Source: Bog-756 sp036553725
GTDB taxonomy: Bacteria > Actinomycetota > Acidimicrobiia > Acidimicrobiales > RAAP-2
Assembly: GCA_036553725.1 (NCBI GenBank)
Contig: DATBOO010000097.1
Coordinates: 1-34,649, forward strand
Direction of reading: 5' to 3'
DNA length: 34,649 nt
Shown here: in pieces, positions 21,536 through 29,618 of the stretch
Position numbering within the stretch: position 1 is the stretch's first letter
Layout: each line of letters opens with the position of its first letter
The notes under the pieces: generated by a model
Seen by the model: the letters and a program-made list of their open reading frames with translations, nothing else
What the model was told of the DNA's origin: nothing
The model's database searches: none
Program-made: the position numbers and the translations under genes

Positions 21536-21569
21536 TGCGGAGTCGACCCTCACCTTGCCCGGTGACCTC

Positions 21570-21698
21570 GACGGCATGGGGAGATGCCGTCATCCACCGA
21601 TCGGACCGGGCTGGGAGGGCCCGGGATCCCCGGCCCGTGCATGGACACGCCGGGGACACTCCAGCGAAAAGCCGGGGACTCGCCCGACACGCCGGGGA
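21570..21698 (+). promoter_or_regulatory. structured leader of the MFS gene: hairpins and three GCCGGGGA motifs
   Basis: GACGGCAT-GGGGAG-ATGCCGTC (21570-21591) is a perfect 8-bp hairpin with a 6-nt loop. A second hairpin, CCGGG-ATC-CCCGG, follows near 21621-21633. GCCGGGGA then appears at 21649-21656, 21671-21678 and 21691-21698; the first and third are part of the 13-bp repeat GACACGCCGGGGA. The region has no gene. It could be an attenuator, a regulator-binding array, or both. Confidence 0.45.
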
Positions 21699-21736
21699 GA
21701 CAAGAGACAATCGATGATCTGACGGGGGGGCGCTTG

Positions 21737-23374
21737 ATGGACCGCAAGTGGTGGACGCTCATCGCAGTGTGCGTCGGCATGTTCATGCTGCTGTTGGACA
21801 TCACGGTGGTGAACGTTGCGCTCCCGGACATCCAGAAGTCGCTCCACTCCTCCTTCGCCGACCTCCAATGGGTCGTGAACGCCTACGCCCTGACCCTGGC
21901 CGCGTTCCTGCTCACCGCCGGGGTCATCGGCGACATGTACGGCCGGCGGGGCGTCTTCGCCATTGGACTCTGCCTCTTCTCGCTGGCTTCGCTGCTTTGC
22001 GGCCTGTCCACTTCGTCACTGATGCTGAACCTCTCCCGGGGGGCGCAGGGGGTCGGGGGGGCCATCATGTTCGCCACCTCGCTGGCCCTCATCGCCCAGG
22101 CGTTCTCGGGCAAGGACCGGGGCACGGCCTTCGGCGCCTATGGCGCGGTCATCGGCGGCGCGGTGGCGATCGGCCCGCTGCTCGGGGGCATCATCACCAG
22201 TGGCGTCGGTTGGCGGTGGATCTTCTTCGTCAACATTCCCATCGGGGTGGTGGCCATCGCCATCACCCTGGCCAAGGTGGTCGACTCGAGGGACCCGACG
22301 ACCCGGAGCATCGACTGGGTCGGCTTCATCTCGTTCACCGCCTCGCTGTTCATGCTGGTGTTCGCCCTGGTGCAGGGCAACGCCCGGGGATGGGGGAGCT
22401 CATACATCGTGGGGCTCCTGGTGGGATCAGGGCTCCTGATGGCCGTCTTCCTGATCGCCGAGTGGCGCCAGGACGACCCGATGCTCGACCTGTCCCTGTT
22501 CAGGCGGCCGGCGATGGTGGGTGTCTCCCTGGCCGCCTTCACCCTGCCGGCGTCGATCTTCGCCATGTTCCTCTACCTGACCCTCTACCTCCAGGACGTC
22601 CTCGGGTACGGCCCGTTCGCCGCGGGAGTCCGCTTCCTGCCTGTGACCATGCTGGCCTTCGCGGTGGCGCCGTTCGCCGGCAAGCTCACCGTGCGGGTGC
22701 ACTCCCGCTACCTGTTGGGACTGGGCCTGCTGCTGGTGGCATTCGGCTGCAACCTCATGACCCATGTGCACGCCAACTCCTCATGGACCGTCCTGCTCCC
22801 CGGCTTCATCGTGGCCGGCCTCGGCGTGGGCACCACCAACCCGGTCCTGGCCTCCGCCTCCGTGTCCGTAGTCCCGCCGGAACGGAGCGGCATGGCATCG
22901 GGATCGGCGAACACCTTCCGCCAGGTCGGCTTCGCCACCGGCATCGCCGGGCTCGGGGCGGTGTTCCTCAGCCAGGTCGTTCCCAACACCCTGAACGCGC
23001 TGGCCGCGTCCCCCGGTGGCCGGGCAGTGCAGGACCACGGCGGGTCCCGGCTGGCCGGCGCCATCTCTGGGGGCAACATCCGCGAGGTGGCCACCACCAT
23101 GCCGGCTGGGGCCCGCCACGCCCTGGTCAGCGCCTATCAGGTCGGATTCACCACCACCCTCAACCACCTGATGGCCATCGCCACCGTCGTCGCCCTGGTC
23201 GGAGCCGTCGGGTCCTTCGCCCTGGTCCGCCAGCGCGACTTCGTGCCGAGCTACTCGCCGGCGCCGGACGGGACACCATCGGGGCCGCCCGCCGGGGAGG
23301 ACGGAGCCCCGGGGCCCCTCGCTCCGGTGACAGAAGGCTCGTCGGAGTTCCCCTCCGCCGCGTCAACCGGGTAG
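21737..23374 (+). CDS. MFS transporter, DHA2 (EmrB/QacA) family
   Basis: A 545-aa membrane protein with about 14 helices. Helix 1 carries LLLDITVVNVALP, the DHA2 motif D1 with its Asp. GDMYGRRGVFAIG is motif A between helices 2 and 3. ITSGVGWRWIFFVNIPIGV is the typical DHA2 motif after helix 6. The C-terminal 40 residues are cytoplasmic, Pro/Gly/Ser-rich. The family expels drugs, dyes or lipophilic compounds using the proton gradient. ATG 21737 (with TTG directly before it) begins at MDRKWWTLIAVCVG, as usual; an in-frame ATG at 21584 would add 51 unlikely residues. The long structured leader suggests regulated expression. Substrate unknown. Confidence 0.92.
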   Translation: MDRKWWTLIAVCVGMFMLLLDITVVNVALPDIQKSLHSSFADLQWVVNAYALTLAAFLLTAGVIGDMYGRRGVFAIGLCLFSLASLLCGLSTSSLMLNLSRGAQGVGGAIMFATSLALIAQAFSGKDRGTAFGAYGAVIGGAVAIGPLLGGIITSGVGWRWIFFVNIPIGVVAIAITLAKVVDSRDPTTRSIDWVGFISFTASLFMLVFALVQGNARGWGSSYIVGLLVGSGLLMAVFLIAEWRQDDPMLDLSLFRRPAMVGVSLAAFTLPASIFAMFLYLTLYLQDVLGYGPFAAGVRFLPVTMLAFAVAPFAGKLTVRVHSRYLLGLGLLLVAFGCNLMTHVHANSSWTVLLPGFIVAGLGVGTTNPVLASASVSVVPPERSGMASGSANTFRQVGFATGIAGLGAVFLSQVVPNTLNALAASPGGRAVQDHGGSRLAGAISGGNIREVATTMPAGARHALVSAYQVGFTTTLNHLMAIATVVALVGAVGSFALVRQRDFVPSYSPAPDGTPSGPPAGEDGAPGPLAPVTEGSSEFPSAASTG

Positions 23375-23401
23375 GGACCGGGACCGAAGGCCGGCCGGGC
23401 C

Positions 23402-23638
23402 GTGGCCACACCCGAGAAACCGTCGGACCGCTCTCTCGGTCAGCCGCATCCGTCCCGGCTGGCTCCCGGGCACCCGCGGCGCCAAGAGATACTGGCCGCC
23501 CACGACGAGGCCATGCGCGCAGGCGAGCCGGGGTACACCGACCCGGAGACCGGCCTCTACGTCCTGACGGCGGCCTTCCTGCAGGAACGGTCGACCTGCT
23601 GTCACTCGGGGTGCCGCCACTGCCCCTACCTGGTATGA
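23402..23638 (+). CDS. small Cys-rich DUF5522-type protein
   Basis: A 78-aa protein. After a basic, Pro-rich N-terminus come EILAAHDEAMRAGEPGY, DPETGLYVLTAAFLQER and a C-terminal CCHSGCRHCPYLV. The pattern 'Y-VLTAAFL-R-CCxxGCRHCPY' is that of the small DUF5522 family found in many bacteria. The four cysteines and His suggest metal or Fe-S binding, but the role is unknown. GTG 23402 is 27 nt after the MFS stop, so co-transcription is likely. A longer start is not available in frame. Confidence 0.75.
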   Translation: MATPEKPSDRSLGQPHPSRLAPGHPRRQEILAAHDEAMRAGEPGYTDPETGLYVLTAAFLQERSTCCHSGCRHCPYLV

Positions 23639-23679
23639 CCAGCCCACCGGACGCCGCCTATGGTGCGGCCCCAGGACCC

Positions 23680-23815
23680 TGCGCCCGGGCCCCTGCGCCC
23701 GGGCCCCTACGGCCGCCGGGATGGTCCGCCCCCGGCGAGCCCCATGCGACCCCCATGCGAGCCCCCGGCGACCTCCATGTTTACCCCCGTGTGACCCCCG
23801 CATGTGACCCCCGCA
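23680..23815. repeat. short tandem repeats upstream of the nitronate-monooxygenase-like gene
   Basis: TGCGCCCGGGCCCC is duplicated in tandem at 23680-23693 and 23694-23707. TGTGACCCCCGCA is duplicated in tandem at 23790-23802 and 23803-23815, directly before the ribosome binding site AGAGGAG. Between them lie imperfect CATGCGACCCC-like units. A TATGGT box at 23659-23664 may be the -10 of the promoter. The 188-bp gap (23639-23826) contains no gene. Confidence 0.55.
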
Positions 23816-23826
23816 GAGGAGACCCG

Positions 23827-24798
23827 ATGAAGACCAGGCTCACCGAGATCCTCGGAATCGAGCACCCGGTGATGCTGGCCGGCATGGGTGGCGTCTCGTA
23901 CGCGCCCTTGGTCACCGCCGTGTCCGAGGCGGGCGGTTTCGGGTGCCTCGGCGCTTCGACGATGAGCCCCGAGCGGATGGTGAAGGAGATCGCCGCGGTG
24001 CGCCAGGCCACCGACAAGCCGTTCGGCGTCGACCTCCTGACCGCCATGCCCGGGAGCCTGGCCGGGCAGGTCGAACAGCTCATCGAGGGGGGCGCCTCGG
24101 TGTTCGTGGCCGGCCTCGGGGTTCCGGCCGAAGTGGTCGACCTCTGTCACCGCCACGGCGTGCTGGTGGTCAACATGTGCGGCAAGGTCGACCACGCCCG
24201 CAGAGCCCTCGACGCCGGCTGCGACGTGGTCGTGGCCCAGGGCACCGAGGCCGGCGGCCACACCGGCCTGGTCGCCACCCTGCCCCTGGTCCCCCAGATC
24301 GTCGACGCGGTGGGGTCGCGGATCCCGGTGGTGGCCGCCGGCGGCATCTTCGACGGAAGGGGTCTGGCCGCCGCCCTGGCCCTCGGCGCCGACGGGGTGT
24401 GGATCGGCACCCGGTTCATCGCCACCCCCGAGGCCCACGGCGTGGCCGGCTACAAGGACGCCTTGATCCGGACCCAGGAGGACGGGACAACCATCAGCCG
24501 GGCGTTCTCCGGGAAGACCATGCGGGTCGTCCGCAACCGGTACACGACGTTCTTCGAGGAGAACCCCGAGGAGCTCAGCCCGTTCCCCGCCCAGCTCGGG
24601 CGGTCGATGAACGACGGCGCCTTCCACCTCGGCGGCGGGGAGGACACTCCCGGGGTCGATCCCGAACGCGAGTGCTATCCCACCGGCCAGGGGGTGGGGG
24701 CCATCCAGACCCTGATACCGGCGGCCAGCCTGGTCACCCAGATCGTGGACCAGGCCGAGCAGGTGCTGGCCTCGTTGGGCCGGGCGGCCGCGGACTGA
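23827..24798 (+). CDS. nitronate monooxygenase / 2-nitropropane-dioxygenase-like flavoprotein
   Basis: A 323-aa FMN TIM-barrel protein. EILGIEHPVMLAGMGGVSYA, EAGGFGCLGAST, FGVDLLTA and a DVVVAQGTEAGGHTG segment with the conserved GTEAGGH active-site loop are followed by IPVVAAGGIFDGRGLAAALALGADGV, whose AAGGIxDG part binds FMN phosphate, and by IGTRFIATPEA. Relatives oxidise nitronates; others (for example IpdC of mycobacterial steroid-ring degradation) act on CoA esters. Because this window is rich in CoA-ester enzymes and has a KstR-like regulator, a CoA-ester role is worth considering. ATG 23827 has AGAGGAG 5 nt upstream. The gene converges on the GH1 gene. Confidence 0.88.
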   Translation: MKTRLTEILGIEHPVMLAGMGGVSYAPLVTAVSEAGGFGCLGASTMSPERMVKEIAAVRQATDKPFGVDLLTAMPGSLAGQVEQLIEGGASVFVAGLGVPAEVVDLCHRHGVLVVNMCGKVDHARRALDAGCDVVVAQGTEAGGHTGLVATLPLVPQIVDAVGSRIPVVAAGGIFDGRGLAAALALGADGVWIGTRFIATPEAHGVAGYKDALIRTQEDGTTISRAFSGKTMRVVRNRYTTFFEENPEELSPFPAQLGRSMNDGAFHLGGGEDTPGVDPERECYPTGQGVGAIQTLIPAASLVTQIVDQAEQVLASLGRAAAD

Positions 24799-24834
24799 GC
24801 CCGACACGGGTGCCCGGCTGCCCGGCGGGCCGGC

Positions 24835-26379
24835 TCAACCAGGGTGCAGCACCGACCGGTCGCCGGCCCGGAGCCCGGCGATGATCCGGCGGTAGGTTCC
24901 CGCCGAGTCGTCCCCCATCGAGTCCGACTCCAGCCAACGCATCCCGTGCTCGCCGCGGTGGCGGTCGATCCCGTAGAGGCCGAAGCGCGGCTCGTACGAT
25001 CCCCATTCGTAGTTGTCGACCAGCGACCAGTGCCAGTACCCGGTGACCGGGGCACCCCGGTCGATGGCCTCGATCACCGCACCGATGTTGTCGCGCAGGT
25101 AGCGGGGGCGGTCCCATCCGTCCCCGCGGATGTAGGACCGGCCGTTGCGGACCCGGTTGCAGAGCCCGTTCTCGACCACCCACAGGGGCAGGTCGGGGGC
25201 CAGGTCGTGCTGCACGCCCAGCCAGTGGGCCAGGCCGCCCGGGTCGACCACGTCGTCCCACAGTTCCCGGGTCGGGAGCCGGTTGCGGCCGCCGGCGGTC
25301 CGGTGTCCGGGCATCCGGAAATGGCGGGCCACATCCGGGTCGTAGTAGTCGAGCGCCAGCACGTCGAGCGTGCGTTCGTGGGGGCTGTCGTAGACGGCGC
25401 CCACCGCCCGCCGGGGGAGCCGGGGAGACGGCCGACGCGGCGGCCGGCGGCCGGTGCGGGCGGGACCTCCGGTACGGCCGGTGCGGCCAACGCTGCCCTC
25501 GGACCGGTACGGGGATGTGGCCGCGGTGACCCGGCGGAGCATGCCCTCGACCACGCCGTGGGCCGGCACCAGCGTGTCGTGCTGCCGCCGGCGCTCGTCG
25601 AGCCAGGCGTCGACGTCGCCGCGATCGACCCCGGCACTGCGGGCCAGGAGCAGGTCGGTCAGCATGCGGTCGTGCTCGTAGACACTCAGGCAGGCGTTGT
25701 TGGTGGTGACCAGCGCGTCGGATCGCCACTGGTGGATCACCTCGTAGCCCGCCACATGGGCGGCCAGCAGGTGGTCGGTGGCGATGGCCGCGTCATCGAA
25801 GGCCAGGGCGCGGCCGGGCGGGAACATGCCGAGCAGCCACGATCCGGCGGCCAGGACGTTGATCTCGTTGATGGTCACCCAACACCGCACCGACGGCGCC
25901 AGCTCCTCGACCGCCACCTCCGCCCAGACCCGGTAGCGGTCGGGGGCGTCGGGACGGAGCCAGAAGTCCTCACCCAGCCAGGCCGGATGGGTGAAGTGGT
26001 GCAGGGTGACCAGGGGTTCGAGGCCGCGGGCCACGCAGCCCTCGGCGATGGCCCGGTAGCGGGCCAGCGCCGCCCGGTCGACACCCCCCTCGTCGGGGAC
26101 CACCCGGGCCCACTCCACGCCCAGCCGGAAGCTGTCGCACCCGAGCGCGGCGGCGCGGTCGAGGACCTCCTCGGGCCGCTCCCAGAAGCCCACCGCGTTC
26201 CCCGAGGGCTCCACCCGCCCGACCTGCTCCCAGGCGAGCCAGTTGTTGGCCGGTTCCCCCGGACCGTTGAAGCCGCCCTCGACCTGGAAGCCGGCGGTGG
26301 CCACGCCGAACAGGAAGCCTTCGGGGAGCCGGTCCCCGTCCGCCCGGCCGGTCGTCGTCAGCGATTCCTCCGAGGGCAA
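24835..26379 (-). CDS. glycoside hydrolase family 1 (beta-glucosidase-like)
   Basis: About 514 aa, slightly long for GH1. LPEGFLFGVATAGFQVEGG opens the barrel, FRLGVEWARVVPDEG is conserved, WVTINEINV contains the acid/base Glu172 (the usual NEP is NEI), and LWVVENGLCN holds the nucleophile Glu403. YWHWSLVDNYEWGSYEPRFG near the end closes the aglycone site. An Arg/Pro/Gly-rich insert of about 40 residues (encoded near 25395-25510) interrupts the barrel before DVLALDYYDP. No signal peptide is visible, so it is probably cytoplasmic. Start is uncertain: TTG 26379 is chosen with AAAGG 9 nt upstream; TTG 26388 and 26409 are alternatives. The gene is divergent from the thiolase-like gene. Sugar substrate unknown. 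Confidence 0.87.
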   Translation of the reverse strand: MPSEESLTTTGRADGDRLPEGFLFGVATAGFQVEGGFNGPGEPANNWLAWEQVGRVEPSGNAVGFWERPEEVLDRAAALGCDSFRLGVEWARVVPDEGGVDRAALARYRAIAEGCVARGLEPLVTLHHFTHPAWLGEDFWLRPDAPDRYRVWAEVAVEELAPSVRCWVTINEINVLAAGSWLLGMFPPGRALAFDDAAIATDHLLAAHVAGYEVIHQWRSDALVTTNNACLSVYEHDRMLTDLLLARSAGVDRGDVDAWLDERRRQHDTLVPAHGVVEGMLRRVTAATSPYRSEGSVGRTGRTGGPARTGRRPPRRPSPRLPRRAVGAVYDSPHERTLDVLALDYYDPDVARHFRMPGHRTAGGRNRLPTRELWDDVVDPGGLAHWLGVQHDLAPDLPLWVVENGLCNRVRNGRSYIRGDGWDRPRYLRDNIGAVIEAIDRGAPVTGYWHWSLVDNYEWGSYEPRFGLYGIDRHRGEHGMRWLESDSMGDDSAGTYRRIIAGLRAGDRSVLHPG

Positions 26380-26394
26380 CGCTCCCAACCTTTC

Positions 26395-26405
26395 AAATCG
26401 GATTT
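26395..26405. promoter_or_regulatory. short palindrome upstream of the GH1 gene
   Basis: AAATC-G-GATTT is a perfect 5+1+5 inverted repeat in an AT-rich patch 16 bp before the proposed GH1 start, in the 231-bp divergent gap. It is short and could be coincidental, but its place fits an operator. Confidence 0.35.
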
Positions 26406-26466
26406 CCAATCGGGCTCTGTTCGGATGCCGGCCACCTCCGGGAGGGACCGGTCGGTGTGCACCAGC

Positions 26467-26498
26467 GGTGCCTCGGCCGGCCGGTGCCTCGGCCGGCC
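26467..26498. repeat. 16-bp tandem duplication in the GH1/thiolase divergent gap
   Basis: GGTGCCTCGGCCGGCC is present twice in tandem (26467-26482, 26483-26498). Each copy contains the palindrome GGCCGGCC. A TAGCTT box at 26534-26539 may serve the thiolase-like gene. No other feature is seen in the gap. Confidence 0.55.
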
Positions 26499-26610
26499 GT
26501 CTCGGGCCGGTACTTCCCACCGGAGGGCGATGGTAGCTTGCGCCCCGAGACGCGCCCGCCTCCCAGACGAGACGAGCCCGCCTCCGCCCACCCGACTCCC
26601 CCACCCGACC

Positions 26611-28161
26611 ATGACCCCCGCCCACGACCCCGAGCGCATCCCGGTGGTCATCGCCTCGGGGCAGTCCATCGAGCGGACCGAGTTGGTGACCCCGGTGGAC
26701 CTGATGGAGCGGGCCTGCGAGGCGGCCCTGACCGACGTGCCCCGGCTCCGGAGTGCCGTCCAACGGCTGTCGGTGGTCAACATCATGACCCGCAGCGGTC
26801 CGGCCCCGGCCGCCGAGCTGGCCCGGCGCATCGGGGTGGAAGGGGCCGACCGCGAGACGACCACCATCGGCGGAAACTCCCCCCAGTGGCTGGTCAGCCG
26901 GGCGGCGACCGACATCGCCGGGGGCTCCCTCTCGGCCACGGTCATCGCCGGTGCCGAGGCCATCAGGTCCTCGCGCGCCCGGCGGGCCGCCGGGATGGCC
27001 CGGCTCCCCGGGCCCGCCGAACATCCTCCCGACCCGGTGGTGGGCGATGACCTGCCCGGGATCGGTCCGGCGGAGTCGGCCATCGGCCTCATGGCCCCGG
27101 TCCACATTTACCCCCTGTTCGAGAGCGTGGTGGCGGCACGGGCCGGCCGCCACGCCCCGGCCCACCGCCGGGCCATGGGCGAGCTGCTGGCCCCGTTCAC
27201 CCGGGTGGCCGCGGCCAACCCCTACGCCTGGTTCCCCGAGGCCCGGACCGCCGAGGCCATCGCCACGCCCGCCCCCGACAACCGCATCGTCTGCGAGCCG
27301 TACACCAAGCGGATGACCGCCTTCCTCGGATCGGACCAGGGGGCCGCCCTCGTCGTCTGCTCGCTGGCCGCCGCACGACGGGCCGGGGTGGCCGACCGGG
27401 CGGTGTTCATCTGGTCGGGTGCCGAGGCCGTCGATGTCCGGTCTCCGGCGGCCCGCCCCGACCCCGGCCGTTCCCCGGCTATCGCCGCCGCCGGGCGCGC
27501 CGTCCTGACGGCGGCATCAGCGGCTGCCGGCCCGGGACCCGCCCTCGGTATCGACGACGTCGAGGTGCTCGACATCTACTCGTGCTTCCCCTCCGCGGTC
27601 GAGCTGGCCATCGACGCCCTCGGCATCGCCGGCGACGACACGAGGGGGCTCACGGCCACCGGCGGGCTCCCCTACTTCGGCGGCCCCGGCAACAACTACA
27701 CGACCCACGCCATCGCCGCCGTCACCGACGCCCTCCGGGACGGGCCCGGGCCGGGCACCCGGGGAGCGGCGTCGAGGCTCGGCCTGGCCACCGGGCTGGG
27801 CTGGTTCATCACCAAGCACGCACTCGGCGTGTACGGCTCCGGACCTCCGCCCGGCGGCTTCCACCGGGGCGACACCACCGCCGACCAGTCGCGGATCGAC
27901 GCCTCGGCGGTGGCGACGGCCCTCGAGGTCGGCGCCCCCACCCCGGCCACGGTGGTCGCCGCCACCGTGATCCGGGACAACGAAGGCGCTGCCACCGGGG
28001 CACCGCTGATCGCGCAGCTCCCCGACGGCCGGCACATGGCCCTGGCCGCGGCGGACGACGACGTGGTCGCGGCCATGGGCGGGCTCGACGTCCCCGGGCT
28101 CGTCGGATCGCCGATTGTCGTGCAGGCGGGCGCGGCGCGCTACCGTCTGGCGACAGGCTGA
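26611..28161 (+). CDS. thiolase-like protein type 1 (acetyl-CoA acetyltransferase-like)
   Basis: A 516-aa protein with thiolase-fold halves at about residues 10-400 and an additional C-terminal domain of about 90 residues (GAPTPATVVAATVIRDNEGA, LIAQLPDGRHMALAA), as in the mycobacterial thiolase-like protein TLP1. The position of the nucleophilic Cys reads TTIGGNSPQWLVSRA and has no Cys. VEVLDIYSCFPSAVELA, GLPYFGGPGNNYTTHAIAA and the late GWFITKHALGVYG are conserved in this subfamily. It may bind CoA esters or steroid/lipid ligands without classic thiolysis. ATG 26611 begins at the conserved MTPAHDPERIPVVIASGQ; an in-frame ATG at 26530 is possible. A crotonase gene follows after 22 nt, so a beta-oxidation-type operon is likely. 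Confidence 0.83.
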   Translation: MTPAHDPERIPVVIASGQSIERTELVTPVDLMERACEAALTDVPRLRSAVQRLSVVNIMTRSGPAPAAELARRIGVEGADRETTTIGGNSPQWLVSRAATDIAGGSLSATVIAGAEAIRSSRARRAAGMARLPGPAEHPPDPVVGDDLPGIGPAESAIGLMAPVHIYPLFESVVAARAGRHAPAHRRAMGELLAPFTRVAAANPYAWFPEARTAEAIATPAPDNRIVCEPYTKRMTAFLGSDQGAALVVCSLAAARRAGVADRAVFIWSGAEAVDVRSPAARPDPGRSPAIAAAGRAVLTAASAAAGPGPALGIDDVEVLDIYSCFPSAVELAIDALGIAGDDTRGLTATGGLPYFGGPGNNYTTHAIAAVTDALRDGPGPGTRGAASRLGLATGLGWFITKHALGVYGSGPPPGGFHRGDTTADQSRIDASAVATALEVGAPTPATVVAATVIRDNEGAATGAPLIAQLPDGRHMALAAADDDVVAAMGGLDVPGLVGSPIVVQAGAARYRLATG

Positions 28162-28183
28162 GACCAGCAAAGGGGAGGCCGCC

Positions 28184-28954
28184 GTGCCCGAAGTGCTCCG
28201 CGAACGCCAGGGCCACATCGAGATCCTGACCATCAACCGACCCGAGGCCCGCAACGCCATCAACGGGGCCGTGTCGCGGGGGTTGGCGGCCGCCTTCGAC
28301 GAGCTCGACGCCGACGACGACTGCTGGGTGGTCATCGTGACCGGCAGCGGGGACAAGGCGTTCAGCGCGGGGATGGACCTGAAGGCGTTCACGGCCGGCG
28401 AGGCCGGGGACATCATGGGGGCGAAGGGCGGCTTCGGGGGCCTGGCCCAGCGCGAATTCTCCAAGCCGATCATCGCCGCCGTCAACGGGTCGGCCCTGGC
28501 CGGCGGGTGCGAGATCATGCTCTCCTGCGACCTGGTGGTGGCCGTCGAGGAGGCCACCTTCGGCATCCCCGAGGTAAAGCGCGGCCTCATGGCCGCCGCC
28601 GGCGCCCTGATTCGCCTGCCCAAGCGGATCCCCCCGGCCATCGCCCTCGAGCTCGCCCTCACCGGGGAGCCGATCGATGCCCGGCGGGCCCTCGACATCG
28701 GGCTGATCAACCGGGTGGTCCCGCGGGAACGGCTGATGGCGGAGGCCCTCGCCCTGGCCGGCACCATCGCCGAGAACGCGCCGCTGGCCGTGCGGGCCTC
28801 CAAGCGGGTGATGAAGCAGGCCGGCGAGGTCCCCGACGCGGAGGGGTGGGCCATCAACAACGCCGCCGTCCCCGGGGTGTTCGGCTCGGCCGACGCCCAG
28901 GAGGGCCCGATCGCCTTCGCCGAGAAGCGCAAGCCCAACTGGTCGGGCAAGTAG
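28184..28954 (+). CDS. enoyl-CoA hydratase/isomerase (crotonase)
   Basis: A 256-aa crotonase of standard length. ITINRPEARNAIN opens the fold (encoded LTINRPEARNAIN), FSAGMDLKAF and NGSALAGGCEIMLSCDLVVA form the oxyanion hole, and EATFGIPEVKRGL carries a catalytic Glu130. The second Glu position of true hydratases is not obvious in GLMAAAGALIRLP, so isomerase or other crotonase chemistry is possible. The C-terminal LAVRASKRVMKQAGE is typical. GTG 28184 is supported by AGGGGAGG (28171-28178). It lies 22 nt after the thiolase-like gene and 41 nt before a small membrane protein gene. Confidence 0.92.
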   Translation: MPEVLRERQGHIEILTINRPEARNAINGAVSRGLAAAFDELDADDDCWVVIVTGSGDKAFSAGMDLKAFTAGEAGDIMGAKGGFGGLAQREFSKPIIAAVNGSALAGGCEIMLSCDLVVAVEEATFGIPEVKRGLMAAAGALIRLPKRIPPAIALELALTGEPIDARRALDIGLINRVVPRERLMAEALALAGTIAENAPLAVRASKRVMKQAGEVPDAEGWAINNAAVPGVFGSADAQEGPIAFAEKRKPNWSGK

Positions 28955-28995
28955 GTGAACCCCGGCCCGGCGGGCCGCCGGGGCGCGTCGACCAG

Positions 28996-29433
28996 GTGAC
29001 GGCCCTCGGACCCGCCACCGACGTGCCCTCCCTCGCCGGTGGGCTCGGCGGATTCCGGCTCATTTTGCATGTGCTGGCTGCCACCGTCTGGGTGGGCGGC
29101 CAGTTCACCGTGGCCGGGCTCCTGCCCACCGTCCGCACGCTCGGAGCGGACGCACCGAAGAAGGTGGGCCAGGCCCTCGGTCGCCTGCTCTGGCCGGCGT
29201 ACGCCGTGCTGGTGGTCACCGGCTTGTGGAATGTCGGGTCCCTCACCGTGGGCCAGGCCACCCCGGCGTGGAAGGCCGTGCTCATGGTCAAGATCGCCGT
29301 GGTGGCGGTGGCCGGGGTGGCCGTCTTCCTCCACCAGCGGGCCGCCACCAGGCGCGGAACCGCGGTCTGGGGGGCCATCGGGGCTGCGTCATCGGTGGCC
29401 GCCCTGTGCCTCGGGGTGTTCCTGGCCGGATGA
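28996..29433 (+). CDS. small CopD-like integral membrane protein
   Basis: A 145-aa protein with four predicted helices: LILHVLAATVWVGGQFTVAG, LLWPAYAVLVVTGLWNVG, VLMVKIAVVAVAGVAVFLH and a C-terminal WGAIGAASSVAALCLGVFLAG. The HVLAATVWVGGQ start and the W/K pattern before the third helix resemble the CopD/DUF2269 group of putative copper or heme-linked membrane proteins. GTG 28996 is proposed, 41 nt after the crotonase stop, without a strong ribosome binding site. Function unknown; haem or copper binding through the His in helix 1 is only a suggestion, though the oxidase genes lie nearby. Confidence 0.65.
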   Translation: MTALGPATDVPSLAGGLGGFRLILHVLAATVWVGGQFTVAGLLPTVRTLGADAPKKVGQALGRLLWPAYAVLVVTGLWNVGSLTVGQATPAWKAVLMVKIAVVAVAGVAVFLHQRAATRRGTAVWGAIGAASSVAALCLGVFLAG

Positions 29434-29438
29434 GCTCG

Positions 29439-29475
29439 GTGGCCGCCTGGGCCGCCTGGGCCGCCTGGGCCGGAT
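29439..29475. repeat. 9-bp tandem repeat in the gap before tatA
   Basis: A GCCGCCTGG-type unit is repeated about four times just after the CopD-like stop, and the end of the array repeats the sequence around that stop (CCTGG(G)CCGGATGAGC). It looks like local slippage. The rest of 29434-29618 holds only the tatA promoter region. Confidence 0.5.
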
Positions 29476-29581
29476 GAGCGCCGTGGGCGCCTGTGCACCC
29501 TGGCCGCCGTCCCCATCCGATACGGTCCCGGTGCCGAATAGCCGGGCAGGGGGCTGCGCAGCGGGCCTGGGCGGACAGGTC

Positions 29582-29587
29582 TAACCT
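29582..29587 (+). promoter_or_regulatory. putative -10 box for tatA
   Basis: TAACCT (TANNNT) lies 31 nt before GTG 29619. The transcription start would be near 29594, leaving a short leader that contains the strong ribosome binding site AAGGAGG (29605-29611). No clear -35 is visible. Confidence 0.45.
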
Positions 29588-29618
29588 GGCAAGAGCAGTC
29601 GAAGAAGGAGGCACCACC

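Noticed and set aside
24799..24834. Terminator in the short gap between the flavoprotein and GH1 genes
   Set aside because: Only short, ambiguous GC pairings are possible, and no perfect stem or T-run is visible.
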